From the NCBI GenBank assembly GCA_021836865.1, contig JAKBHH010000027.1:1-41090 (forward strand): 41,090 nucleotides of DNA, in the 5' to 3' direction. Below the pieces are notes generated by a model, which was not told where the DNA came from, searched no databases, and saw only the letters and a program-made list of their open reading frames with translations. Each line of letters begins with the position of its first letter. The stretch's first letter is position 1. Source of the DNA: Acidobacteriota bacterium (GTDB taxonomy: Bacteria; Acidobacteriota; Terriglobia; Terriglobales; Acidobacteriaceae). Both the position numbers and the translations under genes were made by a program. Shown here one piece after another: positions 1-8,419 of the stretch.

Positions 1-245
1 AGCGCCAGCGCGCAGAACTTGTGAAAGAAGAGTATCGCTCCAAACCCGCCAACGACCCTGGCCAGCTCACGCGCCCATATACTCTCGCTGAAACGCAAAG
101 GCAACCCAGTCGCGGCCAGTCCAAGAAAGGTGGTGAACAGTACAGCATGAAGGTACCGCTGGGCCAGCGTGAAACGGGTGAAGTAGCGCTCGTTCTCGCC
201 GGGCTCTGTCACTCGTGGTTCCTCTATCCGCTCCAGTTCAGGCAT
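1..245 (-). CDS. Cytochrome b-type membrane subunit, partial (N-terminal 81 residues)
   Basis: Only the N-terminus is in the window; the gene runs off the left edge. The start ATG (245) lies inside the last codons of the 11-haem cytochrome c gene, an 8-base overlap, so the two are translationally coupled. The visible protein has a hydrophilic N-terminus and then a hydrophobic helix with a histidine (RYLHAVLF), a short loop with GLPLRF, and a second helix starting FHKFCA. Histidines in the first helices and a TGLPL-like loop are typical of the di-haem cytochrome b561/formate dehydrogenase gamma/hydrogenase b-type family, which exchanges electrons between the quinone pool and periplasmic cytochromes. 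By context it would be the quinone-side partner of the multihaem cytochrome. The family call is moderately safe, the exact enzyme unknown. Confidence 0.7.
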   Translation of the reverse strand, partial: MPELERIEEPRVTEPGENERYFTRFTLAQRYLHAVLFTTFLGLAATGLPLRFSESIWARELARVVGGFGAILFFHKFCALA

Positions 246-1464
246 TTTTCTCTCCGTCTCGCGATCTTTTCCTGATCTGCTCAAGCCGGGCCCGGAACAG
301 CCACAGGATGGTGTGAATCAGGAAGAAGGTCAGCACGCTGATCAGCAGCACATTCATAAACAGGCGCACGTAGTAGAGCGCAGGGTTGAGCTTGCGGTCT
401 CTCGAGTTGGCATGGGGCTGGTATTGCACAAAGCTCAGGTTGGCGCCCGCATGGCAATGTCCGCAGGTCTTCACCAGGTTCGCCGGTGCAATCGGAGACC
501 TCGAATCGGATGCCGGCAGAATCTCGTGCGCGCCATGGCAGTCCCAGCACCGTGCCGTCTCCACATAACCGCCCAGCGACCCCAGTTGCGAGTGGAAGGT
601 ATCCCGATAGGTGGACATCTTGTCCGTGTGGCACGAGCCGCAGATCGGCGTGGACTTCGTGCGGAACGCTGCCTCGGTAGGCTGCAGAATGGCATGTGCC
701 GTGTGGCAATCCGTGCATACGGGAGCCTTCAGGTCGCCGGCGGCAACGGCGCGTCCGTGTGCGCCGTTTTCGTAGTCCAGCTCGATCTTCGCGTGACAGC
801 TGCCGCATGTCTTGGGGATGTTGGTCTTGTAGGTAGGGCTCTGCGGATCCTTGCGGCTCAGAATGTGATGCGAGCCATGGCAGCTCTGGCAGTTCGCCGC
901 AACCAGCAGCCCCTCTTTGCTGAGCGCGAATCCATGGATCGAGTCCATGTAGGCCGGATAGACGTTGCGCAGCCCATGCTTATTCGCCATCGCACCGTCC
1001 CCATGGCATGTGCCGCAGGTGCGAGGAACATTCAGCGGGTAAACCGCCGATCTGGCATCGGCCTTGGGGAAGATGGCATGTGCGTCTCCATGGCAACTAG
1101 TGCAAGGATGCTCTGCCGCGGAGGAATGCACGCTGCCCGCCAGCCCAGACGCCTCGTCGGCATGGCACTTCCTGCAATCGACCTTCGCCAGCTTGTCCGG
1201 ATGCGGGTATTCCTTGATGTCGGCGTGACAGTCGTTGCATTTGAAGCTGCCGTGAACACTGGCGCTGAACGTCTTCCCGTCGACAGAGATGCTGTGCCCG
1301 GCAGAGTCCTGCATGGTCTTGTCTCCATGGCAAGCCAGGCAGTCCGTCTGCCCACGGAGGGAAACAGCGGCCAGGGCCAGTAGTATCCCCCCCCCGGCGA
1401 AAAGCATTGTGCTCCGAACAAGTGACTTCGCGGTACCGAAAAATCGATCCTGAAATCCGCTCAT
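238..1464 (-). CDS. Membrane-anchored 11-haem c-type cytochrome
   Basis: A 408-residue protein with eleven CxxCH haem c motifs (CLACH, CNDCH, CRKCH, CTSCH, CGTCH, CQSCH, CGSCH, CTDCH, CGSCH, CWDCH, CGHCH) between about residues 42 and 350. An N-terminal hydrophobic segment (about 18-36) acts as signal or anchor, and a second membrane segment sits near the C-terminus (about 370-395), followed by a basic cytoplasmic tail. Additional histidines between motifs (for example GSHH, GAHG, TFHS) can serve as distal ligands. The chosen start (1464) has a GGGAG ribosome site 8 bases upstream; the reading frame stays open upstream to 1830 but that part shows no cytochrome features. It overlaps the downstream cytochrome b gene by 8 bases. 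Together they look like a periplasmic electron-transfer module fed by quinol; electron acceptor unknown. NrfB/OmcA-type homology cannot be judged by eye. Confidence 0.9.
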   Translation of the reverse strand: MSGFQDRFFGTAKSLVRSTMLFAGGGILLALAAVSLRGQTDCLACHGDKTMQDSAGHSISVDGKTFSASVHGSFKCNDCHADIKEYPHPDKLAKVDCRKCHADEASGLAGSVHSSAAEHPCTSCHGDAHAIFPKADARSAVYPLNVPRTCGTCHGDGAMANKHGLRNVYPAYMDSIHGFALSKEGLLVAANCQSCHGSHHILSRKDPQSPTYKTNIPKTCGSCHAKIELDYENGAHGRAVAAGDLKAPVCTDCHTAHAILQPTEAAFRTKSTPICGSCHTDKMSTYRDTFHSQLGSLGGYVETARCWDCHGAHEILPASDSRSPIAPANLVKTCGHCHAGANLSFVQYQPHANSRDRKLNPALYYVRLFMNVLLISVLTFFLIHTILWLFRARLEQIRKRSRDGEKNA

Positions 1465-1961
1465 CGCGGAACTCCCAGCAGTCTTGCGGTCACTTCGATG
1501 AACTGGCTTCTCTCCATCGCATACCTGGAAGCTTGACTGCTGCCCCCGGTCCGTGGAGTCCACCTTCCCGCTATCATCTCTCCGAAAATAGCCATGCACC
1601 GCACCTTCCTCCATCGCGTCTATGTGCCGATCTCGCCGATTCGCTTGACGGATTTTCTCCCAGGAATTGCACTTTTGAGGAAAGTCTCCGGCTAAGAAAC
1701 TTGCAGTGATAGTTATCACAGCGTCAGTGTGATCAAGAAACAGACCCAGTTCCGCACCGTGACCGCCAGCACACAGCCCGGAATAGACGCGCTCTCGCGT
1801 GTTTCCGAGCGACGCCTCCGGAAGAGGCAAAATTGCCAGCGCGCGGCGTGCGGAAAAATGTTCCAGCTCTGCACGAAACCCGCCCCGGACGCGGGTCCCA
1901 CCAATTCACAGGGGTGCGATATGGGTGTGATAGCTTAGGGTACGGGAGTAAGAAAAGACGC
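1465..1961. other. Divergent intergenic region, cytochrome operon / deoxyhypusine-synthase-like gene
   Basis: About 500 bases separate the leftward cytochrome operon from the rightward deoxyhypusine-synthase-like gene. Open frames in it continue from the flanking genes but lack any recognisable protein signature. The one clear element is a Crp/Fnr-type palindrome at 1705-1720, almost equidistant from both start codons (about 240 bases each). No RNA gene or terminator was seen. Confidence 0.6.
1705..1720. promoter_or_regulatory. Crp/Fnr-family binding-site candidate
   Basis: The sequence AGTGATAGTTATCACA matches the Crp consensus TGTGA-N6-TCACA in nine of ten defined positions. GTGAT and ATCAC form a perfect inverted repeat around AGTT. 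A further TGTGATC half-site follows at 1728-1734. A Crp/Fnr-type regulator in front of a respiratory cytochrome operon would fit redox control, but the regulator is not in the window and the target could be either divergent gene. Confidence 0.5.
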
Positions 1962-2933
<972 letters not shown>

Positions 2934-2963
2934 CGCGCGCTCTCCGCGCGCAGGTCAAAACAC

Positions 2964-2995
2964 GGGAAGGGCAGGGCGATTGCCCTGCCCTTCCC
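2964..2995. terminator. Strong intrinsic terminator hairpin between convergent genes
   Basis: A perfect 14-base stem (GGGAAGGGCAGGGC paired with GCCCTGCCCTTCCC) with a GATT loop starts 30 bases after the stop of the deoxyhypusine-synthase-like gene. It lies 45 bases beyond the end of the convergent radical SAM gene. The U-tract is weak (ATTTCC on the plus strand), but position and stem strength fit termination in both directions. Confidence 0.75.
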
Positions 2996-3039
2996 ATTTC
3001 CACCCTGCGGTATTGCCTCCGCGACCCACTCAACGGAGG

Positions 3040-4635
3040 TTATCTATCCGGCATCACCACAAAAGGCCCGGACATTTCGCTTCCGCCGTCAAATGCCGTC
3101 TGCCCCATCGCCGGCGGGAATCCAATGTCCCACACTCGCGAAGGAAGTTCCGGCATCGGCTTGGCCTGGAAGAGCCTCTTGCACTGGCGTGCCGTCCAGC
3201 GTGCCCATGCTTTGGACTTCTTGCGACGCGCGCTGTCCGTTGAGATGCCCGTACCCGCGTACATCTGCCTGTAGAGCTTTGAGAGAAAGATAAAGGCAAT
3301 TCTGGCGCTCAGATTGGGGGTACAGGATGACCTCTTCCAAATTGCCCCCCAGTCGTAGAACCGGTCCCAGACCTTCTGCGTGCGCTCGCGAATCTCATCC
3401 GAGCTCATCGTTGGATGCGGGGTGAACATCTTGGGCCGAACCTCGATGGGAATCAACCAGTATCTGGTAATCGGCACATCTCCGACCATGGTCGGATGGC
3501 TGGCCTGTTCCTTCTCCCATCGCACAAAGTCCACCGTGCCTGGGAACGGCGTCATCATCACAAACTGGGCAAAGGTGACGCCCGCCTTGAGCGCCATATT
3601 GACCGTGGCATCGAAGGTCGCCGGTCGGTCCGTCGGCAGTCCGAAGATGAACGAGCCCAGCACATGCACTCCGTGCTCGCGGAACGTTTGCAATTGCTTT
3701 GCCAACGCTTCGCCGGAGTAGTTCCAGTCCTTGAAGACCGCTTTGAGGCCCTCAGGCGTCACCGCCTCCACGCCTACCAGCGCGCCCTTGATGTTGGCCC
3801 GGCGCATGGCATCCAGATAAGCTCCGTCTTCGCCCGCTTCCATCGTGATCTGCGTGAAGAAGACCATGTCTTTCGGCAGCTTGGCCAGCTCATCCATCAG
3901 TTGGAAGCGCTCCCTGCGGACCGCCGTCAACTCTTCCAGCTTGGCCAGGTTGTTCTGCTCCTTGGCCTGCCGCAAATCAGTCAATGTGACCGGGTAAAAG
4001 TTGTCGTCGGCCAGCGCCACAAACCGAAAGCCAAGCCGCCGCAGATCGACAATCTCGTCGATCACGCGCTGGTGACTGCGCTGGCGCGGCTTTTGCCCGT
4101 CGGTCCTCCATACGCTGCAAAAGGAGCAGTGCTTCGGGCAGCCGCGAATGGTCTGCACAGAGGCCCACATATATTTTGCCGGGTCCATCAGATCCCACCG
4201 CGCCGGCAGGAACTCACTGCCCTCAATGCGCCCGCCCTCGTAGATCTTTTCGGGGTTGCCCGCCATGCAGGCCTTGACCACCTTGCCCCAGGCAAGGTCG
4301 CCATCGCCTTTCACCACCGCGTGCCCTTCCCCGCGCTCCAGTGCCTCTTCAGGGAACAGCGTGGCGTGAATGCCTCCGTACACAACCCAGGCGCCACGGC
4401 TGCGCGCCATCCTGCCGACCTGATAGCCGCGCAGCGCATTGCCCGTATGCACGCTGATGCCGACAATATCCCCCGGCTGAATGGTCTCGGGGACAATCTG
4501 CTCCAGAGACTCATCCACCAGAATGGGGTCGCCGGCATCCTTCGGGGTTGCAGCGGCAAGAACAAACAGCCATCGCGGTGTGATGACGGCGGTGCCAAAA
4601 GAATTGTCGCTGGGATTTACAAGATGGACGCGCAT
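3040..4635 (-). CDS. B12-binding-type radical SAM protein
   Basis: A 531-residue protein. Residues about 1-130 look like the cobalamin-binding Rossmann domain found at the N-terminus of this class (MRVHLVNPSDNSFG start, VVYGGIHATL). Residues about 150-400 form the radical SAM barrel with the iron-sulfur cluster motif CPKHCSFC (cysteines about 166, 170, 173), followed by VALADDNFYP and VGVEAVTPEGLK segments typical of the Elp3/MiaB-like barrel. The C-terminal 130 residues are basic and specific to this protein. Such enzymes carry out methylations or carbon-skeleton chemistry, for example on lipids or natural products; substrate unknown here. The start at 4635 is supported by GAGGAAAGG nine bases upstream; an upstream in-frame ATG at 4692 is less likely. 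It is transcribed alone, convergent with the preceding gene. Confidence 0.85.
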   Translation of the reverse strand: MRVHLVNPSDNSFGTAVITPRWLFVLAAATPKDAGDPILVDESLEQIVPETIQPGDIVGISVHTGNALRGYQVGRMARSRGAWVVYGGIHATLFPEEALERGEGHAVVKGDGDLAWGKVVKACMAGNPEKIYEGGRIEGSEFLPARWDLMDPAKYMWASVQTIRGCPKHCSFCSVWRTDGQKPRQRSHQRVIDEIVDLRRLGFRFVALADDNFYPVTLTDLRQAKEQNNLAKLEELTAVRRERFQLMDELAKLPKDMVFFTQITMEAGEDGAYLDAMRRANIKGALVGVEAVTPEGLKAVFKDWNYSGEALAKQLQTFREHGVHVLGSFIFGLPTDRPATFDATVNMALKAGVTFAQFVMMTPFPGTVDFVRWEKEQASHPTMVGDVPITRYWLIPIEVRPKMFTPHPTMSSDEIRERTQKVWDRFYDWGAIWKRSSCTPNLSARIAFIFLSKLYRQMYAGTGISTDSARRKKSKAWARWTARQCKRLFQAKPMPELPSRVWDIGFPPAMGQTAFDGGSEMSGPFVVMPDR

Positions 4636-5164
4636 CGAATCCAGCCTTTCCTCGTGCGAATACAAGTGCGCTTGCGAGAGCGGTGGATTCATGGAGCATT
4701 TGCCCGATCGACACTTTTACCGACGGCAAGCCGCCCCGTAGAACAACTTCCTAATCATACAGATCGCGCGCAAAAATCGACGCAATTCTCACAAAAAAAA
4801 ATAAATAGGACGCGACAGCGCACAGCCAAGCCATGCTAAAAGCACCGCAGTTCTCACTCTACCTCCGCCAAACCACGGTGGATGGTCAATTTTGTACAGC
4901 AGAGATGCCCTTGAATGGAGTGAGGCAAGTGCTCAAATACGTGCTCAACCGGCCAGTCTTTACCGGCTTCAGGAAAAGCCAGGATTCTGCGCTGGAGGCA
5001 GTGCCGCCGCCGGCGAGGCCAGAACCCGCAGTCCACCGCCAAAAGGAGCGGCTGCACAGGCAAAAGGTGGAGTCGCCCTCCGGCCTCCAGCGAAGAGATG
5101 CAGCCAGCGTACAGGGAGTGAAACTGTGTCCGGTTGGTGTTCGTGTATAAGTTCTTGACAGGCG
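4636..5164. other. Gene-poor region between radical SAM and RibBA genes
   Basis: About 530 bases. The left part (4740-4810) is relatively AT-rich, with an A-run at 4795-4805, and probably holds the radical SAM promoter. The right part contains overlapping open frames on both strands (about 4833-5150 plus, 4854-5183 minus). None has a convincing ribosome site, a recognisable motif or clear codon bias, so no gene is called. No riboswitch or clear terminator was recognised. Confidence 0.5.
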
Positions 5165-6472
5165 TCAAAGTGCCCGGCTGCACTCTTCCACCGGAATAGG
5201 CACCTGCTCCACGATCTCCAGCCCAAAGCCTTCCAGCGCAGGGATGTGCATGGGCGTATTGGATAGCAGCCGAATCCGCTGAATACCCAGATCGGAGAGA
5301 ATCTGGCCGCCGAGGCCGATGGCGCGCAGAATCCGCCCCGACCGCGCCTGCGAGCCCTCACGAGCGCGCAGTTCCTGATGCAGGATGATGCGCGAGGAGT
5401 GGCCAGAATGCACCGGCGGCGGAATGGCGATGCCCCCAGGCTCAAAAGCAGCTTCTTCTGCAGGAGCGTGGTCGATCTCAAATCCCCGCGAAGTGTTGTG
5501 CAAATAGAGCAGCACGCCGCAACCTTGCTGGGCGATCATGCGCATGGACTGGTTGAGGACCTCGCGGCAGTTGCAGTCCGCCGCAAATACGTCTCCGGCG
5601 GTGCATCGGGTGTGAACTCGCACCAGCACCGCGTGGGAACACGGGGGGCGGCTCGCGAGGTCATCCCCGGGCGGACTGGCCGACCCTTCAAGCATTGCGG
5701 GGCAGCCCGGGCAGAGATCGCCCCGCACCAGTGCGATGTGACTTTCCCCGCCGTTGACCTCGCTCTCGTAGGCAATCATACGAAACTCGCCGTAGCGGGT
5801 CTGAATGCGGCTCTCACCGGCGCGCACAATGTACCGCTCATGGCGCAGGCGGTACCGAATCAGCTCGGCCACGGTAAGAATCCGCAGCCCATGCTCTTTG
5901 CAAAATGGGATCAGGTCGGGGATACGCGCCATCTCGCCGTCGTCGCGCATAATCTCGCAGATCACGCCGGATGGGGTCAATCCAGCCATGCGAGCCAGGT
6001 CCACTGAGGCTTCCGTCTGCCCGGCGCGCACCAGCACCCCGCCCTTGCGCGCGCGCAGGGGGAAGATGTGCCCCGGACGGGCAAGATCGCTGTATTTCGA
6101 GCTCGGCGCAATCGCCGTCCGTATGGTGTGGGCGCGGTCCGCCGCGGAGATGCCGGTCGTCACGCCTTCGCGCGCCTCAATGGTCTCAGTAAATGCCGTA
6201 CCAAAGCGGGAGGAGTTCTGCTGCGTCATAGGAAAGAGTCGCAGGTGGTCCGCGCGCTCTTCGGTCAGCGTCAGGCAGATGAGCCCGCGGCCGTAGCGAG
6301 CCATGAAGTTGATGGCTTCCGGCGTCACATGTTCTGCCGCCAAGGTCAGGTCGCCTTCATTCTCCCGGTCTTCATCATCCACCACCACAACCATGCGCCC
6401 GGCGCGAATCTCAGCCAGTGCGCCTGGGACATCTGTAAACGGTGACTCGAAGTTGCGTATATGCTCCGGCAT
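5165..6472 (-). CDS. ribBA: 3,4-dihydroxy-2-butanone-4-phosphate synthase fused to a degenerate GTP cyclohydrolase II domain (RibBA-like)
   Basis: A 435-residue two-domain protein. The N-terminal half (about 1-205) carries all RibB hallmarks: the acidic metal/substrate loop [11 protein letters not shown] (32-42), GHIFPLRA (134-141) and [14 protein letters not shown] (about 152-165). It should make the four-carbon precursor of riboflavin from ribulose 5-phosphate. The C-terminal half (206-435) is GTP cyclohydrolase II-like: C290, C300 and C302 correspond to the zinc ligands, but spacing is C-x9-C instead of C-x10-C. The usual RQEGRGIGL loop reads HNTSRGFEI (about 325-333), and the catalytic Asp of the DxRDYGIGAQIL stretch is replaced ([12 protein letters not shown]). 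Cyclohydrolase activity is therefore doubtful. No FMN riboswitch is seen upstream. The neighbouring genes are not riboflavin genes. Confidence 0.88.
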   Translation of the reverse strand: MPEHIRNFESPFTDVPGALAEIRAGRMVVVVDDEDRENEGDLTLAAEHVTPEAINFMARYGRGLICLTLTEERADHLRLFPMTQQNSSRFGTAFTETIEAREGVTTGISAADRAHTIRTAIAPSSKYSDLARPGHIFPLRARKGGVLVRAGQTEASVDLARMAGLTPSGVICEIMRDDGEMARIPDLIPFCKEHGLRILTVAELIRYRLRHERYIVRAGESRIQTRYGEFRMIAYESEVNGGESHIALVRGDLCPGCPAMLEGSASPPGDDLASRPPCSHAVLVRVHTRCTAGDVFAADCNCREVLNQSMRMIAQQGCGVLLYLHNTSRGFEIDHAPAEEAAFEPGGIAIPPPVHSGHSSRIILHQELRAREGSQARSGRILRAIGLGGQILSDLGIQRIRLLSNTPMHIPALEGFGLEIVEQVPIPVEECSRAL

Positions 6473-6512
6473 AGCGGTATTCCTATTCTCGCTGATGCCA
6501 TCCTAAAACAGC

Positions 6513-6540
6513 AAAAGCGCCGCCCGAGGGCGGCGCTTTT
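6513..6540 (-). terminator. Intrinsic terminator of the 75-residue protein gene
   Basis: On the minus strand a GC-rich stem (GCGCCGCC/GGCGGCGC, extended by AAAA/TTTT) is followed by TTTTGCTGTTTT. It lies 21 bases after the stop codon of the small gene at 6562-6789 and upstream of the RibBA start, so it separates the two transcripts. Confidence 0.8.
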
Positions 6541-6561
6541 ACCCACTTGGAGTGAAGCGAC

Positions 6562-6789
6562 TTACAACGTCGATTCGATCTCGAATCCCCAGGCCTCCAG
6601 CAGCGCCTCAGGAATATACTTCGAGTTCTTGTTCCGGCGAGCCCACTCGCGAAGACGGGTCGACCGGATGTACTGATCCGGGCTAAGCTTGAACTCCTTG
6701 ACGATTTGCTCGAAGGAGGTCACGGTAGGCACAACCGGCCCAATGGGCTCCGGCTTGCCCCAGTTCGGATTTCCACGACGCTTTGCCAT
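6562..6789 (-). CDS. Small protein of unknown function, 75 residues
   Basis: The protein starts MAKRRGNPNWGKPEP and continues with a segment rich in basic and aromatic residues (YIRSTRLREWARRNKN), then KYIPEALLEAWGFEIEST. It is soluble, basic in the middle, with no signal peptide or membrane span. AAGGAAAAG lies just upstream of the ATG, and a strong terminator follows 21 bases behind the stop. A dedicated ribosome site and terminator argue for a real single-gene transcript. The N-terminal NPNWGKP stretch and helical basic centre suggest a nucleic-acid or ribosome-associated small protein, but this is only a guess; I do not recognise the family. Confidence 0.7.
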   Translation of the reverse strand: MAKRRGNPNWGKPEPIGPVVPTVTSFEQIVKEFKLSPDQYIRSTRLREWARRNKNSKYIPEALLEAWGFEIESTL

Positions 6790-7089
6790 TGATTTCTTTT
6801 CCTTGATTGAGGGAGTGCTCTGGTTGATTTTCCCGGGGCGCAGGACGGGGATTCCAGTCAGACCCGAGAAACAATTCCTATTTCATTTTAGGGATTTTTT
6901 CTTCAAAAATCAATAGGAAAGACCGACTATTTGCGAGCTTTTTGCAGGACACATCCATTCCGAGACTCAGGTGCAACTCTATGATTTTATGAAGACTTGC
7001 CAAATCTCTCGCAGTCTGAACCGACCGGATTTCCAGACTTTGATATAACAAAGCAGTCTGCATTCCTTTGATAGGGACACGATACTCTT
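6790..7089. other. Divergent AT-rich intergenic region
   Basis: About 300 bases between the leftward small gene and the rightward secreted-protein gene, noticeably AT-richer than its surroundings (6878-6935). A near-palindrome, CTTTGATATAACAAAG at 7038-7053 (14 of 16 positions symmetric), lies 37 bases before the start of the secreted-protein gene and could be a promoter or operator element. No gene is seen. Confidence 0.45.
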
Positions 7090-7689
7090 ATGATAACAAA
7101 GCCCGGTTTGTTGAGCTTAGGTCTTGTGCTGGTTACACTTGCAACTGCGCCGTGCAGGGCCGTCGAGTTGAGGGTCAGTCGGGACGCCTTGGAGCGAACG
7201 CTCGAACGGCAGCTTTTCAACAGTCCCGACGGCCGCTACTACCTTAAAGGTAGCCCGGACTCCGCCTGCTCCGTCTATGCCGAAGATGCCCACCTCCGTT
7301 TTGTTCAGGGCCGCATTGTCGTGCAGGTCAAAACCCAAGCCCGCATGGGCAAGGCGGTGCGGGGCGCCTGCCTCGGCATCAGTCTCGCGCCCACTGCCGA
7401 GGTTTCTCTTGAGCCCTATGGCGAGGGCGAAATCATCGGCTTTCGCGACGCACAGCTCGTCAAAGTGAGTGATCAGCGTGAGTTGAACTTCCTGCTAGCG
7501 CCTTTTCTCAAGCGCCAGGTTCCATCCGGCATGCAGGTGAATGCCGCTGATCTGCTTCGCAAAGCACTTGCCGGCTCCACGGCATCGTCCGGTTACCATG
7601 TGACCTTGGAACGGCTGAAGGTCCATTCCTTGCAGATTCAAGGTGATACGATCGTGGTGGACGTGGATGGCGACGTAAGCGTCCATTAG
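7090..7689 (+). CDS. Secreted protein of unknown function
   Basis: A 199-residue protein with a clear Sec signal peptide (MITKPGLLSLGLVLVTLATA, then PCRA, cleavage near residue 24). The mature part begins VELRVSRDALERTLERQLF and alternates beta-strand-like stretches (GRIVVQVKTQARM, AEVSLEPYGEGEIIGF) with helical ones. The pattern of a DALERTL helix plus long strands resembles lipid-binding, tubular periplasmic domains, but there is no decisive motif. Two cysteines (in SACSVY and GACLGI) may form a disulfide. It is followed after about 120 bases by a DUF4149 membrane protein gene in the same direction. Confidence 0.75.
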   Translation: MITKPGLLSLGLVLVTLATAPCRAVELRVSRDALERTLERQLFNSPDGRYYLKGSPDSACSVYAEDAHLRFVQGRIVVQVKTQARMGKAVRGACLGISLAPTAEVSLEPYGEGEIIGFRDAQLVKVSDQRELNFLLAPFLKRQVPSGMQVNAADLLRKALAGSTASSGYHVTLERLKVHSLQIQGDTIVVDVDGDVSVH

Positions 7690-7807
7690 TTCTCCTGCCG
7701 GCGGCGGAAGACCTCTGGAGGACCTCGCGCCGCGCCGATGACAACCCGCTCTGGCAGACAAAGCTGGCGGTTCACTCCTCCTCAGGATTTCCTTGTATCC
7801 TTCCCCC

Positions 7808-8299
7808 ATGAAGACCCTGCTTCGCACGCTCCTATATCTCGCTCTTATCGTCTGGCTCGGCGCGGAGATCTTTTTCCCTGTGGTGGCCGCCATCACCTTC
7901 AGCACCCTGCAGCCGGATACGCATACAGCGGGCACGATTGTGGGGCAACTGCTGCGCATCCTGCATGGAATTGGCCTAGTGTCTGGATTGGTTTCGCTGG
8001 CGCTTCTGGCGCTGGCTCCATCGTGGAGCATTTACAAGCCGGGTTCCGTGCTGGCGCCTATGGTGCTGCTGGTCTTGATGTTGGGCTTTACGGTTTACTC
8101 GCAATACGGCATCATCCCGGCGATGGAGCGCGACCGGGTTGCCGCGGGCGGTTCAATTGGCGCCGCGGATGAGAACAATCCCAGCCGTATTCACTTCAAC
8201 AGGTTGCACAATCGCAGCGAGCATGTGGAGGAAGCGATCCTGCTGCTGGGATTGGCAACCGTGGCCCTGGTGGCGCGGGCGGAAACAGCGCGGGTGTAG
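7808..8299 (+). CDS. DUF4149 (TMEM205-like) membrane protein
   Basis: A 163-residue protein with four predicted membrane spans (about 6-30, 46-70, 77-96, 140-158). The first helix contains WLGAEIFFPVVAAITF and the loop before the last helix reads FNRLHNRSEHVEEAILLLG, both in line with the DUF4149/TMEM205 family of unknown function. The ATG at 7808 has little ribosome-site support. A TTG five codons upstream (7793), preceded by AGGA, would be an alternative start. A hairpin follows at 8344-8380. Confidence 0.75.
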   Translation: MKTLLRTLLYLALIVWLGAEIFFPVVAAITFSTLQPDTHTAGTIVGQLLRILHGIGLVSGLVSLALLALAPSWSIYKPGSVLAPMVLLVLMLGFTVYSQYGIIPAMERDRVAAGGSIGAADENNPSRIHFNRLHNRSEHVEEAILLLGLATVALVARAETARV

Positions 8300-8343
8300 G
8301 CAGAATTCGGCTCTGCTTACCAAAAAGGGTGTCGATCAAAACA

Positions 8344-8380
8344 GACGCGGCCTTCCCCGTTTGGGAGGAAAGGCCGCGTC
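8344..8380 (-). terminator. Terminator hairpin between convergent genes
   Basis: An 11-base perfect outer stem (GACGCGGCCTT/AAGGCCGCGTC) with an additional inner CCCC/GGGG-like pairing. On the minus strand it is followed by TGTTTTGATC, so it most likely terminates the phosphoesterase gene, which ends at 8420, and may also stop the converging DUF4149 gene. Confidence 0.65.
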
Positions 8381-8419
8381 TCGCAACTTGCAGATTCCCC
8401 TTATCAGGCTTGCGGCAGG

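Noticed and set aside
313..1383. Long plus-strand open frame opposite the 11-haem cytochrome
   Set aside because: It is a mirror of the cytochrome gene; the minus strand holds eleven haem motifs, while this frame has no recognisable domain and an implausible composition.
3415..4839. 474-codon plus-strand frame opposite the radical SAM gene
   Set aside because: The minus-strand product has clear radical SAM motifs and a good ribosome site; this frame is Arg/His-rich shadow sequence.
4833..5183. Small open frames on both strands between radical SAM and RibBA genes
   Set aside because: No ribosome site, motif or convincing codon pattern; not called as genes.
6473..6561. FMN riboswitch upstream of the riboflavin gene
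   Set aside because: The roughly 90-base leader lacks the conserved RFN blocks and is mostly occupied by the upstream gene's terminator.
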